Source of the DNA: Pycnopodia helianthoides
Taxonomy: Eukaryota; Echinodermata; Asteroidea; Forcipulatida; Asteriidae
Reading direction: 5' to 3'
Assembly: GCA_032158295.1 (NCBI GenBank)
Contig: CM063259.1
Location: 12,272,075-12,336,074 of the forward strand
DNA: 64,000 bases
Shown one piece after another: positions 9,746 through 22,413 of this stretch; position 1 is the stretch's first letter; every line of letters starts with the position of its first letter. The position numbers and the translations under genes were made by a program. Under the pieces are notes generated by a model, which saw only the letters and a program-made list of their open reading frames with translations, did not search any database and was not told the origin of the DNA.

Positions 9746-12657
9746 AGTCTTTTTGTGTATTTTTGTGCTCTTTCTGTGTGGTTTTATATTGGGTTTTTTC
9801 CAATTACAATATTTCCAAAATGTGGAAATAAAGCTTGTTCAGCATGTTTCACCACGTACTGATCATTTCATTACATACATGATTATGATTCTTGAAAATT
9901 AAACCTCGCCAAGTTACATTTTAAGTTTTGTTAAAGAAGTTATACATATATTACATGAAGATAAGTAAGTTTTTTACCAACTTGAACACATTCACTTAAG
10001 TTTGCCTTCATGACCGGACAAACTATTTTTACTGTTTTATTAGTGCCATTTTACATTGCAAATTTATGCATGTGATGGACCTAAAAAAAATTCAATAATT
10101 TGATCATGTTTTTAGATAAAAAACTTTAAAGCAATTGCCAATGGAGTTTAGGCCTAAATACATAAATGGATAAATAATGTTATTTTGGTGATGAAGCACT
10201 TTAGGAGGTAGCGATATTACACGCCAATTGCACTCTATTTTTGGCACCACACTGTAAAAAAAAAAATCTAAATAATAAATCAGGGTGTGACAAATATCTG
10301 CTCAAAAATCTATTAAAAAGTTTAAATTCAACTGAGAGGTAGTACGCAGCAGCCAGATGTTGTCTAGCAGCAGATTGTCGCTTAATATGGCTCTACAGAA
10401 TTAGGCAAATAATTTTTTTTAAAGGCAGTGGATATTTTGCTGGTGTGGGCTATTTTAAATAAACGCTAAAGCTGGAACGGACTGCACATTCATGGGCAGT
10501 GACTGTTTCTTGTTAGCGAGATAAAAGTTTGTCTGGTTCTGCACCAACATTGTCGTTTTGACTTCGTAAACACGAAATGGGAATCAGACCATTTGTAAAT
10601 GTATTTCCATTAAAGAATTTTAAAGAAAAAATAAGAATAATGTAATTTTTAAAAAGATTGGGGGATGAAAAACAAAAATAGGAAAAACGCCTAACTTGAA
10701 CCTCGCTTAAATAAACAGGAATGTTCACAATGTGCTTCGCAGCAATCGTCAGAATTTTGAGGCAGTTTAAACCTTGATGTCAGCTACTCATGTGTCAAAA
10801 AGGGCCCTATACCATGTATAGCTGTGTACTTGCTTTTAAAATAATGTTTACTTTTAAAAACAATAACATGCTTGAAGTCAGCTGGTACCAGCAATATATC
10901 CACTACCTTAAAATAATACAAGTTTTTGACTTTTAATGTTTTGAGAAAAACACGATGGAACATGGTTAGCGTCAGCAAGGGCAAAATAATAACAACAAGA
11001 AGAAACGGCTATGTTTTTCGCACAATTCTTGAAAATGTTGAAAGTATGAATTTCAAATTGTCAAACTTGTTATAATGCATGTAGCTCTGTGTAGTACTTG
11101 TATCGTTCCTGCCAGGGAAATACTTTAAATTGGAATGTGTAAAGGTCACTGTTTTGCAAACAAGGTGACATGTTCAAATCTTTCTAATTCACAGAGCAAT
11201 CTGGTGGCCTACTGTACTGAAGGCCTTGTGTGGTGGTGGTCACTGTTGGCTGCCCTTGCACCAAAAACCATCAAAGCACAATTGACATAGTTACACCTAC
11301 AGTAAACGTTAGTCATCGGACGATATCCTGTCCACTTGAACCTCACCCCCAGTCAAAAATGACCATGACATAACCGGTACCCTTCAAAACTTTTTTACCA
11401 CATACAGGAAGCAAAGTCTGTATTAGCTGGTAACCTCATGGTCCAGCCACAGTAGTGAAGTCACTCACGGTTAGCCGGTACCCTGTCCGAAAGGGTAAGC
11501 CAGCTGGACGGGTGACCATCGCTAAGTGATAGTCAACGCCAACTCCCTGTGGTTGGTACTCAGCATCAACTGGTGCTCATAACTTAAGTGTATAGCTGAA
11601 TAGAGCAGGTAAGATTGTATTCCGTCCTCCACAAACACAACAAACAAAAGTACATTGTATTAGGTTCATTTAAACCAATTATCAAAGTGTTGTACATGTA
11701 CACTATCACTACCCTGTTCATCCGGCCTTCTACACTCACAATGTCAACCCAGCTCCTTAGGAGTATGCAGCACCAGAAACCATTCAGGTTGCCAATCACT
11801 CACATCAACTATCCCTACATCGCCAATGTACTCCTGGGTATGAGAAGCAATTATAGTGAAGCCTCTTTTCCCATGGACACCACCATCTTGGCAGAGATTT
11901 GAACCCACACTCAGGGTTCTCCTCAGGATTTGGGGCATTCTTGAACCAAATTTGGAAGTTTCGGCCTACATTATGATGCACGCTGAATTGAGTACGCGAG
12001 GTCCTCGGAATGTTTTTGACTTGGTGTTTATTTTTGGTTATAAAAGCCCTACTGTGCAATTTGGTCCAGGAAAAAACTAAGGTCTGACCCTGAAATTGCA
12101 ACATAATTTATTTCAACAGCATCGGACAGAGAAAGTGATACAATAAATGAATCTGAAGTTTCTATTTTTGGGGAAAAGTGATTTTTCTGGGCAATTTTTT
12201 TATCGCCCTAAATTTTGACAAAATTTGCAAACCTTAGAGTGCGCAGTTTAGTCTGGCTTCATTGCACATTAACACACGCAATCCAATAAAGACGTCTAGG
12301 GACATACGACTTTAACAAGCAGACAACGCTATTTTTAGTGAAACTAAAGTCCAAGACTTTTCTATTTTCAATGGAAGATATTTTACATTTTTGCATTAGC
12401 TGTATAAGATATCAATTTTAAGTAAATTTTAGCCTATACACTATACGTTACTCCGTTAGACCTGACGAATGATACATTTTTGCATACTATTCAGAGGACA
12501 CTTTTGTCATGATTTTTTTCCTGGCATCAAAGTGCCAGCTGCCCCGAAAAACATATTAAGTATTAAGAATGCCAAGCGAGTGTGATAAAACCGCCAGATG
12601 TTTATATTTTTATGTTTTGATTTTAATGATTAAATGGTTTCTGAAGTTTTTATGAAA

Positions 12658-12947
12658 CCAGGGCCCATTTTCATAGAGCTGTTTAATAGTCGATTTAGTG
12701 CTTACTGTGCAAGTTTCCATTTCATAGCGCTGCTAACAGTAAGTCAAAAAAAGGCATGCTAACCTTCCAGTGCTTACTGTATGAAAATGGATGACATAAC
12801 AATGCAAATCCATGGTGAACTGCGGAATCTGGCCATCTAATGTTCTTGCTAACCTGTGAAATACGCTTATGCTTAAACACATTTTTCTCCTACAGTAAGC
12901 ACACAAATTTGCTTACCGTTAAGCAGCACTATGAAATCAGGCCCTAG
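12658..12947. mobile_element. GGGCCC fold-back element, family A
   Basis: The ends are inverted copies: 'cagggcccattttcatagag' on the left, 'actatgaaatcaggccctag' on the right. The interior carries further 'gcttac/gtaagc' inverted segments. The same ends define elements at 21845, 24088, 25759, 26843, 32291, 33385, 34594, 60909 and 62229. Confidence 0.75.
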
Positions 12948-14388
12948 TTCCAAAGACGTGGTTCTGCAATGGAAAAGGATTGAGTCCCCAAATTGTAAGA
13001 CAGAAATTTCTTTTCATCCATGATATTATCATTTCCTCTCAGGATGATTGACAATTGGAATTTTACATTGGCAACAAAATAGATAAATACACAACAAAAT
13101 AAAAACATAGATTTTATGATTCACATGTCAAAAATTATCAAAACACATATTTAAAAACAAGAAACGGTAGGCCTAACGTTAACTGCAATAAATCAGCAGT
13201 CATGTCATCGACTAATGCTGTGTGTCTCAACATCAAGGGTCCAAACAAAAATATTTAGAAACAGTTTAGTGAGTAAAACGCTATGTCATGATTATGATAG
13301 ACATCGGTTATTAATATTGAAAACTATTGGAAGGATGATCTTGCAATTGTACACTGCAAAATGTAAGGCACAATACAAATCTGGTTCTCAACCTACACAT
13401 GCACACATGTACCATAACAACAACAAAACGTGTCATCGTGTAGGGGAACCAGACAAATCAAAGCAAAGTGCGCCCTCATTCGTTTAACAGAAAAACACCG
13501 ATAGAAATAGTGATATTTGCCTCAAAAAGAAGTGCTGAAAAACACCTAAATCCACTCCATAAAATTGTATACAAACTTCAAAAGATATTCTGCAACGTAT
13601 TCTAAGGGGGAAAAGGAAGCAATAAATTCTGTTGTAATTATTCCAGGGTCTGTCTGTTTTTTTGTTGTAACTTTCCTGGACGATTTTGGGGCATTCTAAA
13701 TGGTTTCATTTATGATTTTAACTTTTTTGAACTGGAATTTGATCTAAGTTGGTCCCCCCCCCCTCACCCCCTAAGAAAGGGTTTTATTTATTATTTGTTT
13801 GCATATTGGCCGTAATTATTGCGTGTCAGCACTCAATTCGCGTGTATCGGCCAAATAAGCTAGCTTGTCAATGACTTGACACTCAGTACTGGAGTCCAAT
13901 GCGATGAACCATTCAGCCACAATATCTTCAAAATCCTGTGCACTTTTAAAACAATATTTTAACAAGCAATTCATGAACCACTTGTTTTGTTAAATATTTC
14001 AGCAAAGGACACTGCACCCCAGCAATCAGCACACATAACTGTTTTTTAAGGAAAAGCTTTTCAGGATTACTGTACATGTATGAGGAAACACTTGAAGCCA
14101 GTTAGCCTGGTAGCCAGAATAAATATCACTTGTTTATGTTGGATTGTATTTGCCAATAGTGTATGCAAGTTATTTTTAATTTGTTTACGCATGTAAACTA
14201 TGTAACACCAATGGGAGTCTTTCGAGCTGTCAGTCGGCGTCGAACTCACCGGTGCTTTTCTACCGTTCTCGTCGCTGACCAGACCAATCAGTCTTGATGG
14301 TCTTCCTTTATAGCTTTTGGCAAAAGAATCTTTCCAATATTCTTTTAGTTGATTCATTTACATTTTCTTGGACCTTTGAATTACCATA

Positions 14389-14543
14389 CCTGATACGTCA
14401 TGCAGGCAATTGCCTCTATGACATTGGTCAATTGCCTCTATGCCCTTGTTCATCACCTTCGTGCCCCTTGAAATGTTCCAGAGGAAATGTACACAAGTAG
14501 CCCACTTAAAAAAAATATTAAAAAACTGCCTTGCCCTTACAAT
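14389..14543 (+). mobile_element. Fold-back repeat, family B
   Basis: Carries the family core 'ggcaattgcctctatg', 'gtgccccttgaaatgttcc' and the end 'ctgccttgcccttaca'. The 'caattgcctctatg' segment is duplicated within this copy. Confidence 0.55.
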
Positions 14544-16161
14544 ACATACGTGAATAATGAATGGTACACATAAAGTGACATACATTACTGAAGCAAAGGT
14601 ACATGTACAATGTACGTGTATGTATACCTGTACATCAAAAAATGGAATCGAACATTAATAAACACTCTTTATTATCGTCGTTCAGTTGTTAATGAGTTAC
14701 TATTACATGTAGCACAGAAAGTTGGGTTCAAACGTGACCACTATGCATTGGAATCCCCGGGGTCAGTTTCAATAAGGAACTGAGTTTTGTAATAACAACA
14801 CCAACGCATGTGGTTATGTTTTATTACATGTTATTAGGCTACATGTCATGCATGTATATCGTTTTCTCTTCCTGTATAGGCTTTTCAGTCCTCGTGTGTC
14901 AAAATAGAATAGACTTGTACTTTTTACACGAAGCACTTGCTAATTATCAGGTCCCACATGTACATTTGCATACTGATCACGTGCCCATGTTGCAAGTGTT
15001 TGCCTGCCCAGGTTAAAAAAAACAAATGGCATCATGATCTTTGGTGGTTATTTCGCCGAGTGAAACAGAAAAGCCAGATTTCACCCAAGTGATTATCTTG
15101 TGCCGAGAAAATGCGTGAAGAAAAGACATTCAACTTGTTTTGTATTCAACTTGTTTTGTATTTTAGAGATCCTTGTCATTCGAAATTTGTTCACAATAAA
15201 CTTTTAAAAACTTGTCGACCCCACACTCTGAAAATTCTTTCGCAAACTCTTCTAATGTGGACAACTTCATGATGGAGACACCAACCTTGTCCACCGTGAC
15301 ACGACCTTGCCTCATTTAGACTAATGGGCAGGGAATGATTATTATACACTGCGAAACGTCCAATAATTATTCATACTGGACTCCGATATTAAATTGTAGA
15401 GCATCGCGGCAGTTAACACAAAATAATGGATGACATGTGATGCATGTTCCACCAATCAAATGACAAGGATCTGTGTGTAGTGCATGTATATAAATAACAT
15501 TATCAAATGTCAAGTACAGGAGGGTCCTTTTGTTATTGAATGATTGACAAATTACAGTAATGATGACTTGACGCACTATATAAAAATAAATTATTAGAGG
15601 CAATGCAAAGTCAAAATCAATCCTACATGTTGAAATGGTAATCAAACCTGTTGATTATGGTCACCAAAGACTTCCTTTTCCCCTCGCCAACCCCAACAAG
15701 GAAGTTCAAAAATAGTTCTTGGGTTGCACTGTGCGTTGCGGCTGCCACTTCTTGATATTGACTTAACAACATGAATGGTCTGCCCTTGCCTTGGTGGTGG
15801 TTTTTTTGATTTTCTTTCTATTTTTTCTCTCTGTTTTGTTTTGTTAAATTCTTTTGCTGTGTCAAGGTAAACACATACATAGTCAATGCAAATTCGTGTA
15901 CATGACTACAAAGGTGTTTCAATGTGAACCTCTAGGCAAGGTTTTTGTTTACATGTGGGTGCGTAAGAATGGATCAGTCATTGGCTCTTGTACAGACCTT
16001 GGTAACATTTAAGTAGATAGACCTCCACTCTACAGACAGAATTTACGACATTGGTGCATTTCCTTATCGGGACCTGTCTGCCTTTTTTAGCACTCTGCCA
16101 AACTTTCTAAGGTTTCAGCTAGAACTCTCAACACTTTTAAGTGTAAAAATATAAAACAATA

Positions 16162-16190
16162 AATTTAGCAATTTTAAAAATTGCTAAATT
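16162..16190. repeat. Perfect AT-rich palindrome, 14-bp arms
   Basis: The arm 'aatttagcaatttt' is followed by one base and then its exact reverse complement. It could form a small hairpin; no neighbouring gene suggests a role. Confidence 0.8.
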
Positions 16191-16333
16191 AATTTTTTTA
16201 TATTTTTTTTTACCCTAAATGCCCCCAACCTTTCAGAATCCAACTGCATGTTTTGCTTTGATTCTGTTCGACTGACGACTGTAGTGAACTGATCATGTTT
16301 TGACATGGGATCAGACATAAATGTACTACCGTA

Positions 16334-17030
16334 AGGCCAAAAAAAAAAGGTTCTGTTTCCGATTGCATGTCGTTTAAAAATAGGGTCGGTAGGTCGGAAA
16401 GTTTTTTTGTTTTGCGTTTTGTTTTTATTCGGCTACGATTGACGATACGTCCACGATCGTTTATGTGTTGAGCACAATCAACGGGTTTGCACAGCGAATT
16501 AGGCAAAATTGGGCGCAAACTGTAGTTTGCGCTCTGCAGATTTGGCAGTTAATCTGCCCGACCTTGCAAAATGTGCGCAATCTTAAGTTTGAGCTCTTTA
16601 GATTTGGCAGTTCAAGCGGCCGATCGGGCAAAAATGTGCGCAATCTTCAGATTGCGCAAATCCTTGGAATGCGCTTCACACAGCGCCGTGTACACACTTG
16701 CGCGATGCGCATTGAATTGTGGGTATTTTTCGCTCGTAGTCGAGTCAGTGGACATCGCAGGCTCAAATCACGGAGATATCTGTAAGTTTTTCTTGATATG
16801 TTCTGGTTTTTATGTCAATGTTGCCTAAAACATGTTAAATTGGTAAAAGTCAGACATTTTTTTCCAGGTAATTTATTTATTTATTTATTTTTATTTTTTT
16901 CACCGTTTTTTCCCCGTTGTTTCCCGTTTTCCCCCCGTTTTTTTTTAAAGCCGAATAAAAAGTTTAGGGTCGCGGCGTAAAAACTCGGGTCGGTCAGGGA
17001 ACCGTAAACAGAACCCTTTTTTGGGGGGCC
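16334..17030. mobile_element. ~700-bp TIR element, TA-flanked
   Basis: The left end 'aggcc' plus an A-run and 'ggttctgtttccg' matches the inverted right end 'gtaaacagaacccttttttg' plus 'gggggcc'. Both ends are bordered by TA, compatible with a TA target duplication. Subterminal 'attcggct' and 'agccgaat' are also inverted. The GC-richer centre has repeated 'tttggcagtt' and 'atgtgcgcaatctt' motifs and no convincing ORF, so it is non-autonomous. A partial left end recurs at 26221-26290 in a GTPase intron. Confidence 0.65.
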
Positions 17031-17279
17031 TAATTAGCAGCGACTGACGGTTTGGGTGTTGAGTTAACCTAATGGCGTCGGATCTAGGAAGAACCCTGAA
17101 AAATCACTTCACGGAAATTTGGTTCTCTGAAAAATGACACGTTAAGAGGAAGAGGACAAAACTGTTAACACACTGAACAGGAGACTTTTTAGGACACTAG
17201 GTGGCAGCACACCGAACAGGTAATCCATTGTTCTCGGAAGTGTACGGAACGCGCGCTGAAAACTTTGTAAACAACTGAA

Positions 17280-17430
17280 ATGTAACTGCCTGTAGCCACC
17301 GGGCTAGCTCTCGGTGGTCTAGTGGTTACATGTAAGACATCAGCTCTAACATGGCAAATGTTGTGAGTAATGCCTGGGGATTTTTTTCTCACAGGACCTG
17401 GGAAAGTACTGTGTCTATAACACATCTATA
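17280..17430 (+). mobile_element. tRNA-derived SINE copy 1 (Glu/Gly-type A box)
   Basis: It contains 'ggtggtctagtggttacatg', like the 5' half of tRNA-Glu or tRNA-Gly, and the shared body 'gacatcagctctaacatgg' plus a 3' part 'ttctcacaggacctgggaaa'. The B box region is decayed. Copies 2 and 3 follow at 17460 and 18465. Confidence 0.55.
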
Positions 17431-17459
17431 CCGGGAAAAAAAAACCTGAATAATAATGT

Positions 17460-17665
17460 TATTTATCCCCAGTGCAAAATTAATAACTATTAAATCGCTG
17501 CGGTACCTGATTGCTAAAATATGGGATTCAAACTGCCTCTAGCCACCGGTTTTGTGGCATGACATCAGCTCTAGAATGGCAAAGGTCCTGTGTTCCAATC
17601 CCACCTGTGATACATGTATGCCTTTGGATTTTTTTCGCAGGATTCGGGGAAAGTACTGAGTATAC
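17460..17665 (+). mobile_element. tRNA-derived SINE copy 2
   Basis: Shares 'aaactgcctctagccaccgg', 'gacatcagctctagaatggc' and a B-box-like 'gtgttccaatcccacc' with its neighbours. The A box has lost the central 'ggtctagtgg' segment. The leader 'aaatcgctgcggtacc' is also present at 18483. Confidence 0.6.
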
Positions 17666-18464
17666 AATTAGCTGTTTCAGTTGACTTGGCTATTGGTTAA
17701 TCACCAGATCACTGGCCAATGACCGAAACAGCTATTGGTTTACAGCTGCGAAAATGTACCCGTCTAGCCTTGATTTTGTTACATGTATGTAATCAGAACT
17801 GTTTTTCTAATGACGGCATTTAAATAAATGTGAAATGTACGACAAAAAAGAAGAAAGCAGAAAAGCAACTCCCCCTTGAACAACTGGCAATTCCAGGCCA
17901 AAACCTGTTCTCCCAAACCCCAAAGTGTACATGACGTTCTGTAGGCCTTATATGTACACAGTAAGCGCCACAATAAAAGCGAGCATTTACACAAAACATG
18001 ACCCATGGCACCCGCTCTATGTGTTTAGCTTTATTCAACAGTGATTTGCTGAATAGAGACCTTTTTAGGCTAGTCCCATGACGTGGAAATGTAGCCTCTT
18101 GCATTGCTCAATGTCTGTTGGAAGTTTTCTTTCAATGAATAGTGCTCGATTCTGCCGATTATCTACCGACGTTTTTTTTTTTTTGTGACATCAAACTTTT
18201 ACAAGTTTACTGTGCTTGCATGAGACCTGCAGCGGTGACTTTTTGTTAAACGAATTCAAGTCTAGTGGTAGCAGTGTAGGAAACATACAGTTGGTGTCGC
18301 AAACATTTTGGTTCAAAAGTTAATGAGACGTACACATGTACATGTACTGATCTATAGATGTTTTTGTGTGCATGGAGACCATTTTATGGCTAAACACCAC
18401 GGAAGGGGAACAAGTGGTCATGAAGCTTGGTGCTGAGTTAGCTATCAAAATGCTTGTCTATGCA

Positions 18465-18660
18465 AATTAAACGTCAATTAAAATCGTTGCGGTACCCGCT
18501 GCTAGAATATAGGATTCAAACTGCCTCTAGCTACTGGGTGAGCCCAGTGGTCTGGTGGTAAGACATTTGCTCTAGCAAGGCAAAGGTTGCAGGTTCAAAT
18601 GCCACCGAGTAATGTGGATTTTTTTTTTATAGGACTCAAGAAAGTATCGCTTTATACATA
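18465..18660 (+). mobile_element. tRNA-derived SINE copy 3
   Basis: This is the best-preserved copy: 'agtggtctggtggtaagac' (A-box region) and 'gcaggttcaaatgccaccg' (B-box region), preceded by 'aaatcgttgcggtacc' and followed by 'aggactcaagaaagtat'. Confidence 0.65.
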
Positions 18661-19024
18661 TTTGTACATCGGTTTATGGGTAAAACACAAACAATATTCT
18701 TTAATCTCTGATGCAAATTTAACATTATCAAAGTCTACCAAAACTTTAAAGAAATATTATTGTTCAAACAGACAGTTGATGTCAATGACTTACTTGTATT
18801 TTGACACAATGCAGTTATCATGAACTGCATGTTTACTAGTGTACACTGATGTAATTGAAACACATAAAACACTCTGGAGTGAACCTGAAGAATGTGCCTC
18901 TAAAGGGCTACAAAGGCCAAGAAACTTAAAAATAGAATTCCACAGATAATGGGTTGTAATTTGATGAGATCCTACTTAATAATGATTGCAATGGATACAG
19001 GTTGAGTTTAGTCAAAGTTACATC

Positions 19025-19203
19025 CAGGCGTGATGCTTTGTTTTGTCTTAAAGGGCAGGGGCACCAAGGCGTTTCTCTCCTTGATAAAGGGCACCTCTAT
19101 GACTGAGGAAATAGTAAGTTCCCACTGGATCATTTCAAGGGGCACCAAGGCAATGACCGGGGGCAACGGAGGCAATTGCCTCTATGAGATTCCATCAGGC
19201 CTA
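19025..19203 (-). mobile_element. Fold-back repeat, family B
   Basis: Runs from 'caggcgtgatgc' to 'catcaggcctacg', inverted ends of the family, and carries the reversed core 'ggggcaccaaggcaatgacc' with 'acggaggcaattgcctc'. Confidence 0.65.
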
Positions 19204-19884
19204 CGTGCTACATGTACATGTACCTTTAAAGCGAGGGAAGGGCATTGTTGGTTGTAACTGAAAGCTGTCCCAGGTGTTGCATGTGTCGCAGTTGCGGTAA
19301 ACGTTTGTTTTGTTTTATCGGGAATTGAAATTGCTGATTGCTTTCGTACATATGCTGTACATGGAACATGACAAAGATACATGTAGTGAAAGCATGTTTA
19401 AGATTTACTGTAATCAAAGTTATGTCGGTGCCACATGTAACCTTATACCTGGTTATGTGTGGAATAGTAATTAGCACATAGTTCAAATACACACAATGGT
19501 ACTGTAGTACACGAAGGTGCTTTAATCCCTAGTAATTATGTGCATGTGGCCAATGACATCTCACGGACAGTATCTGGTGCATTTACAATTGTGACGCCCA
19601 ACGCCAAGATCAGGCACTAGACAGGAATAGGGAAATAGTCAACTGGCATGAAAATTGAAGAAAACCGAAACATCAGCCGTGATGGAAGTGATGTGTTGTC
19701 TTAGGCATTCTACAAATGTATCTGTTGAGAAATACTAGCCTTAATAGCCTACATGTATGTACATTCAGGTGTTGATTGAAAGCTCTTATTTCATGAGCAA
19801 ATATGCCCAGTTCAGAGTTTTGGGCAGGAAGTGAATGGTTTTTGCATAGAGCGCCACAATTTGTACATCTTTCAAGACTGTACA

Positions 19885-20052
19885 CAGGCCTGGAATTACA
19901 CGGAGGCCACTGGTGGCCATGGCCTCTGTTGCCCTGGTCTTGGGCTTGGTGCCCCTTCAGAGGTTTCTCACAGTCTTAAAGATTTTCCAATGGAAGTGCC
20001 CTTTGCAAAATGAAAATGGCCTTGCCCTCTAAAAGATAAAATTCCAGGTCTG
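19885..20052 (+). mobile_element. Fold-back repeat, family B, complete copy
   Basis: Bounded by 'caggcctggaatt' and 'aattccaggtctg', which are inverted repeats. It contains 'ggcctctgttgccctggtct' and 'ttgcaaaatgaaaatggcc', matching positions 1-138. Confidence 0.7.
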
Positions 20053-20066
20053 TACATTTATATGTA

Positions 20067-20284
20067 CAGACCTGAAACATTCTCAGAGGTGACGGAGGCA
20101 ATTGCCTCCAAGCTCTGGTCATGGCCTTGGTGCCCCTTGAAATGTTCCAGGATAAATATTCCTTCCCTCCGAAGTAGGAAGGAATCGCTTGCTTTTATGG
20201 GAACAAAGTATCAGGTAAGCACATGTACATGTATTCTCAATTTCACAAAGGGCAACACAGGTCTTCCTTTACAAAGGGCATGAC
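20067..20284 (+). mobile_element. Fold-back repeat, family B, second adjacent copy
   Basis: Starts 'cagacctg', 14 bases after the preceding copy, and contains 'ggaggcaattgcctccaagc' and 'ggccttggtgccccttgaaa'. The two copies meet at a small palindromic junction, 'ggtctgtac..gtacagacc'. Confidence 0.6.
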
Positions 20285-20347
20285 TAATACAAGGTAAATG
20301 TGAGTGAGGTCGTTCAGACACATTGTTAAAGTCAGTTTTAAGGCAGT

Positions 20348-20394
20348 TTTAACTCATTCAGGTTTAACTTTGTGTTTAACCCGAATGAGTTAAA
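20348..20394. repeat. Hairpin with ~20-bp arms
   Basis: 'tttaactcattcaggtttaa' pairs with 'tttaacccgaatgagttaaa' across a 7-base loop with one mismatch. More 'gtttaac' segments follow to about 20480, suggesting a degraded fold-back element. Confidence 0.6.
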
Positions 20395-20569
20395 TCGGTC
20401 GGCGAGGGTGGTTTAACGCTAAACCACGTCGGGTTTATCTTTTAGCACGGTGTGTGGACAGAATAAAGTTAACCACATCCAGTTTAAGTCCTCACCGGTG
20501 ACCAGTAACCCAGGACGTGTCGCATAACACGCCATAAATTGTGAAAGTGCGCGTATATGTACATGTAGT

Positions 20570-20785
20570 CAGTGGGTTCAGTTAGCTTGTCATTTCACTG
20601 GTCCCCAGCTTTTTCATTTCTATTTGTCCATATTTTACATGTACGTTAAATGGTGATCCTTTTCAGTACCGGACTAGCCGCACAGACCACTGGGGAAAGA
20701 ATTTTGACTGGTCCACAGGTGTTGTATAGTCTAGCATTTGGCCGGCGGACCACTGTTTAGGGAGAACGCTGTCAATGTACTGACA
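20570..20785 (+). repeat. Interspersed repeat, family D
   Basis: Shares 'tcactggtccccagctttt', 'ttttgactggtcc', 'tctagcatttggccggcgg' and 'accactg' in the same order with 47655-47830 and 51803-52040. No terminal repeats were found, so its class is unknown. Confidence 0.6.
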
Positions 20786-20889
20786 TAGTCTGTTGTACTT
20801 ACATGTACATGTACAGTATGTACACTGGTTCATATCTGTACCATTCACAGTGTTTGAAGTCAGGGTTTACTTTTGCTAATCACTCCTCA

Positions 20890-21240
20890 AGGTAATGTCC
20901 ATAAAAACTTAGTACTTGATAAAGAGCACTAGAGAGCTGTTGATATTATAAAACATTGTTAGAAAAACGACCCCCTTTGAAGTTATGTACATGTAGTATT
21001 AGAGAAAGAGGTAATTTTCACCCACAAAGTTGAGTCTGAGAAAGGCTTCAGGCATGAATTTAAGCCTTTCTCGGGCATCTGAAAGCACACAATTCTATAT
21101 GTAACAAGGGTGTTTTTTCTGTCTTTGTTTGCTTGCAACTTCGATGACCAGTTGAGCCCAAATTTTCCCAGGTTTGTTATTTTATGCATATGTTGGGATA
21201 CACCAAGTGAGGATACTGGCCTTTGACAATTACCAAAAGT
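20890..21240 (+). mobile_element. Degraded TTAA-type MITE
   Basis: Its interior matches the intact element at 37692-38107: 'gagagctgttgatattataa', 'gcatctgaaagcacacaa', 'taacaagggtgtttttt', 'acaccaagtgagga' and 'ctttgacaattacca'. The terminal TTAA-bordered ends are missing. Confidence 0.65.
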
Positions 21241-21844
21241 AGATTTCGTGTCATACAGGTACACTGCACACAAATGTACATTCTGATACACTGTGCGTGC
21301 ATTTTGTATGATTCATCGGGACACACGGATAAAGGCAACAGTGTCAGCCTCTGTCCCTCATCCCCTCCCACATTTATCATTACTCATTTCCAATTATGCC
21401 GCGGCCGGGGATGGTCCTCTGTCACAGTCTGCGTAGAAAACAGCAACCCACATGTGTGTGTACCTGAGCCACTGCCTCTACCCTATACTCAGCGATGGTT
21501 GACCTCAGCCTATGGGGTCAAACACACCTGTTAACATAGTCAATGCAATGACGAACTACATTTTTTTATCAGCCATGCACATGTGCAGTGGTGGTTTCCT
21601 TATCGAGACTGTTGTGTGTGTATAATAATGATGGTAGCATGGTGGTTATGTAGTGACTCACAATAGTCTTGGCTGTGGAATTGTGCAATACAGTGGACCA
21701 CACCATCGGTAAATAATTGCCCAGTTCATAGTGGTTATAAACACAACAATACCATATTTACATACACTATTCATATTGATAAATGTCAAGTGCATACTAT
21801 CCAATGTACAGCATGTGCTGTGTGCATTTGCACTATGTGCCTGA

Positions 21845-22413
21845 GGGGCAAATTTCATAGAGCTAATAAGCAGAAAATGTACCTTTTAACAAATTTCTTC
21901 TGAGCACTATTTAGCAGGAAACCAGTCACAAGCTGTACATGTGAAATGATATTTCGGCTGGTAATCTATTTCTCCAACCCAAATTGTTTTGTGCTTCAAA
22001 GCTACTTTTTGTGCTTAAAGGAACATTACAGAATTGGTAATTGTAAAATATACTTTTGATCACAGATTTACATAAAACTTACACGGTCTAATGATGATGA
22101 TAGTAGAAAACATCCCTAGAAATATTCCTCTGAAATGCCATATTTGATGAGAAATAAATAAAACTAATTTCCGATTGGAGTTTATCGCTCATATGAGCGT
22201 TTTATTCATGCATTGTATAACACATGCAAATTTGTAAACGGTTTTGCACTATTTTCTCGTGACCCAGATGGCTGATCGATCTCAAACTTCTACAGGTTTG
22301 TCAGTTTATGTATATGGTGGATTACATAAAGTGATTACACTGCCAGCACTGTTTTGTTAGCAAAAACCAATTCTGTAACAATCCTTTAAGCAGCTCTATG
22401 ACATTGGGCTCTG
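21845..22413. mobile_element. GGGCCC fold-back element interrupted by a TTAA MITE
   Basis: The left part (aaatttcatagagctaataa, then tactttttgtgcttaa) and the right part (ttaagcagctctatgacatt, then gggctctgg) form one family A element when the segment 22019-22385 is removed. Intact paralogs at 24088-24281 show the same join, 'gtgcttaagcag'. Confidence 0.8.
22019..22385. mobile_element. TTAA-flanked MITE nested in a fold-back element
   Basis: Starts 'aggaacattacagaattgg' and ends 'ccaattctgtaacaatcct', which are inverted repeats. TTAA lies directly outside both ends (22015-22018 and 22386-22389). The 367-bp body has no coding potential. TTAA duplication is typical of piggyBac-type transposases, and the TTAAAGG start resembles the T2 MITE group described in Xenopus. 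Confidence 0.85.

Larger units (their letters stand above)
9746..16320. other. Intergenic stretch without recognised genes
   Basis: I found no segment with conserved protein similarity or a run of exon-like signals. It holds a GGGCCC-type fold-back element (12658-12947), a family B element (14389-14543), a 14-bp-arm perfect palindrome (16162-16190), several poly(C) or poly(A) runs and scattered TACATGTA palindromes. If the GTPase gene at 23.9 kb has an untranslated first exon near 9.7 kb, this would be intron. Confidence 0.4.

Noticed and set aside
16465..16785. Plus-strand 106-residue frame
   Set aside because: Lies inside the 700-bp TIR element; composition follows its internal repeats and no motif is seen.
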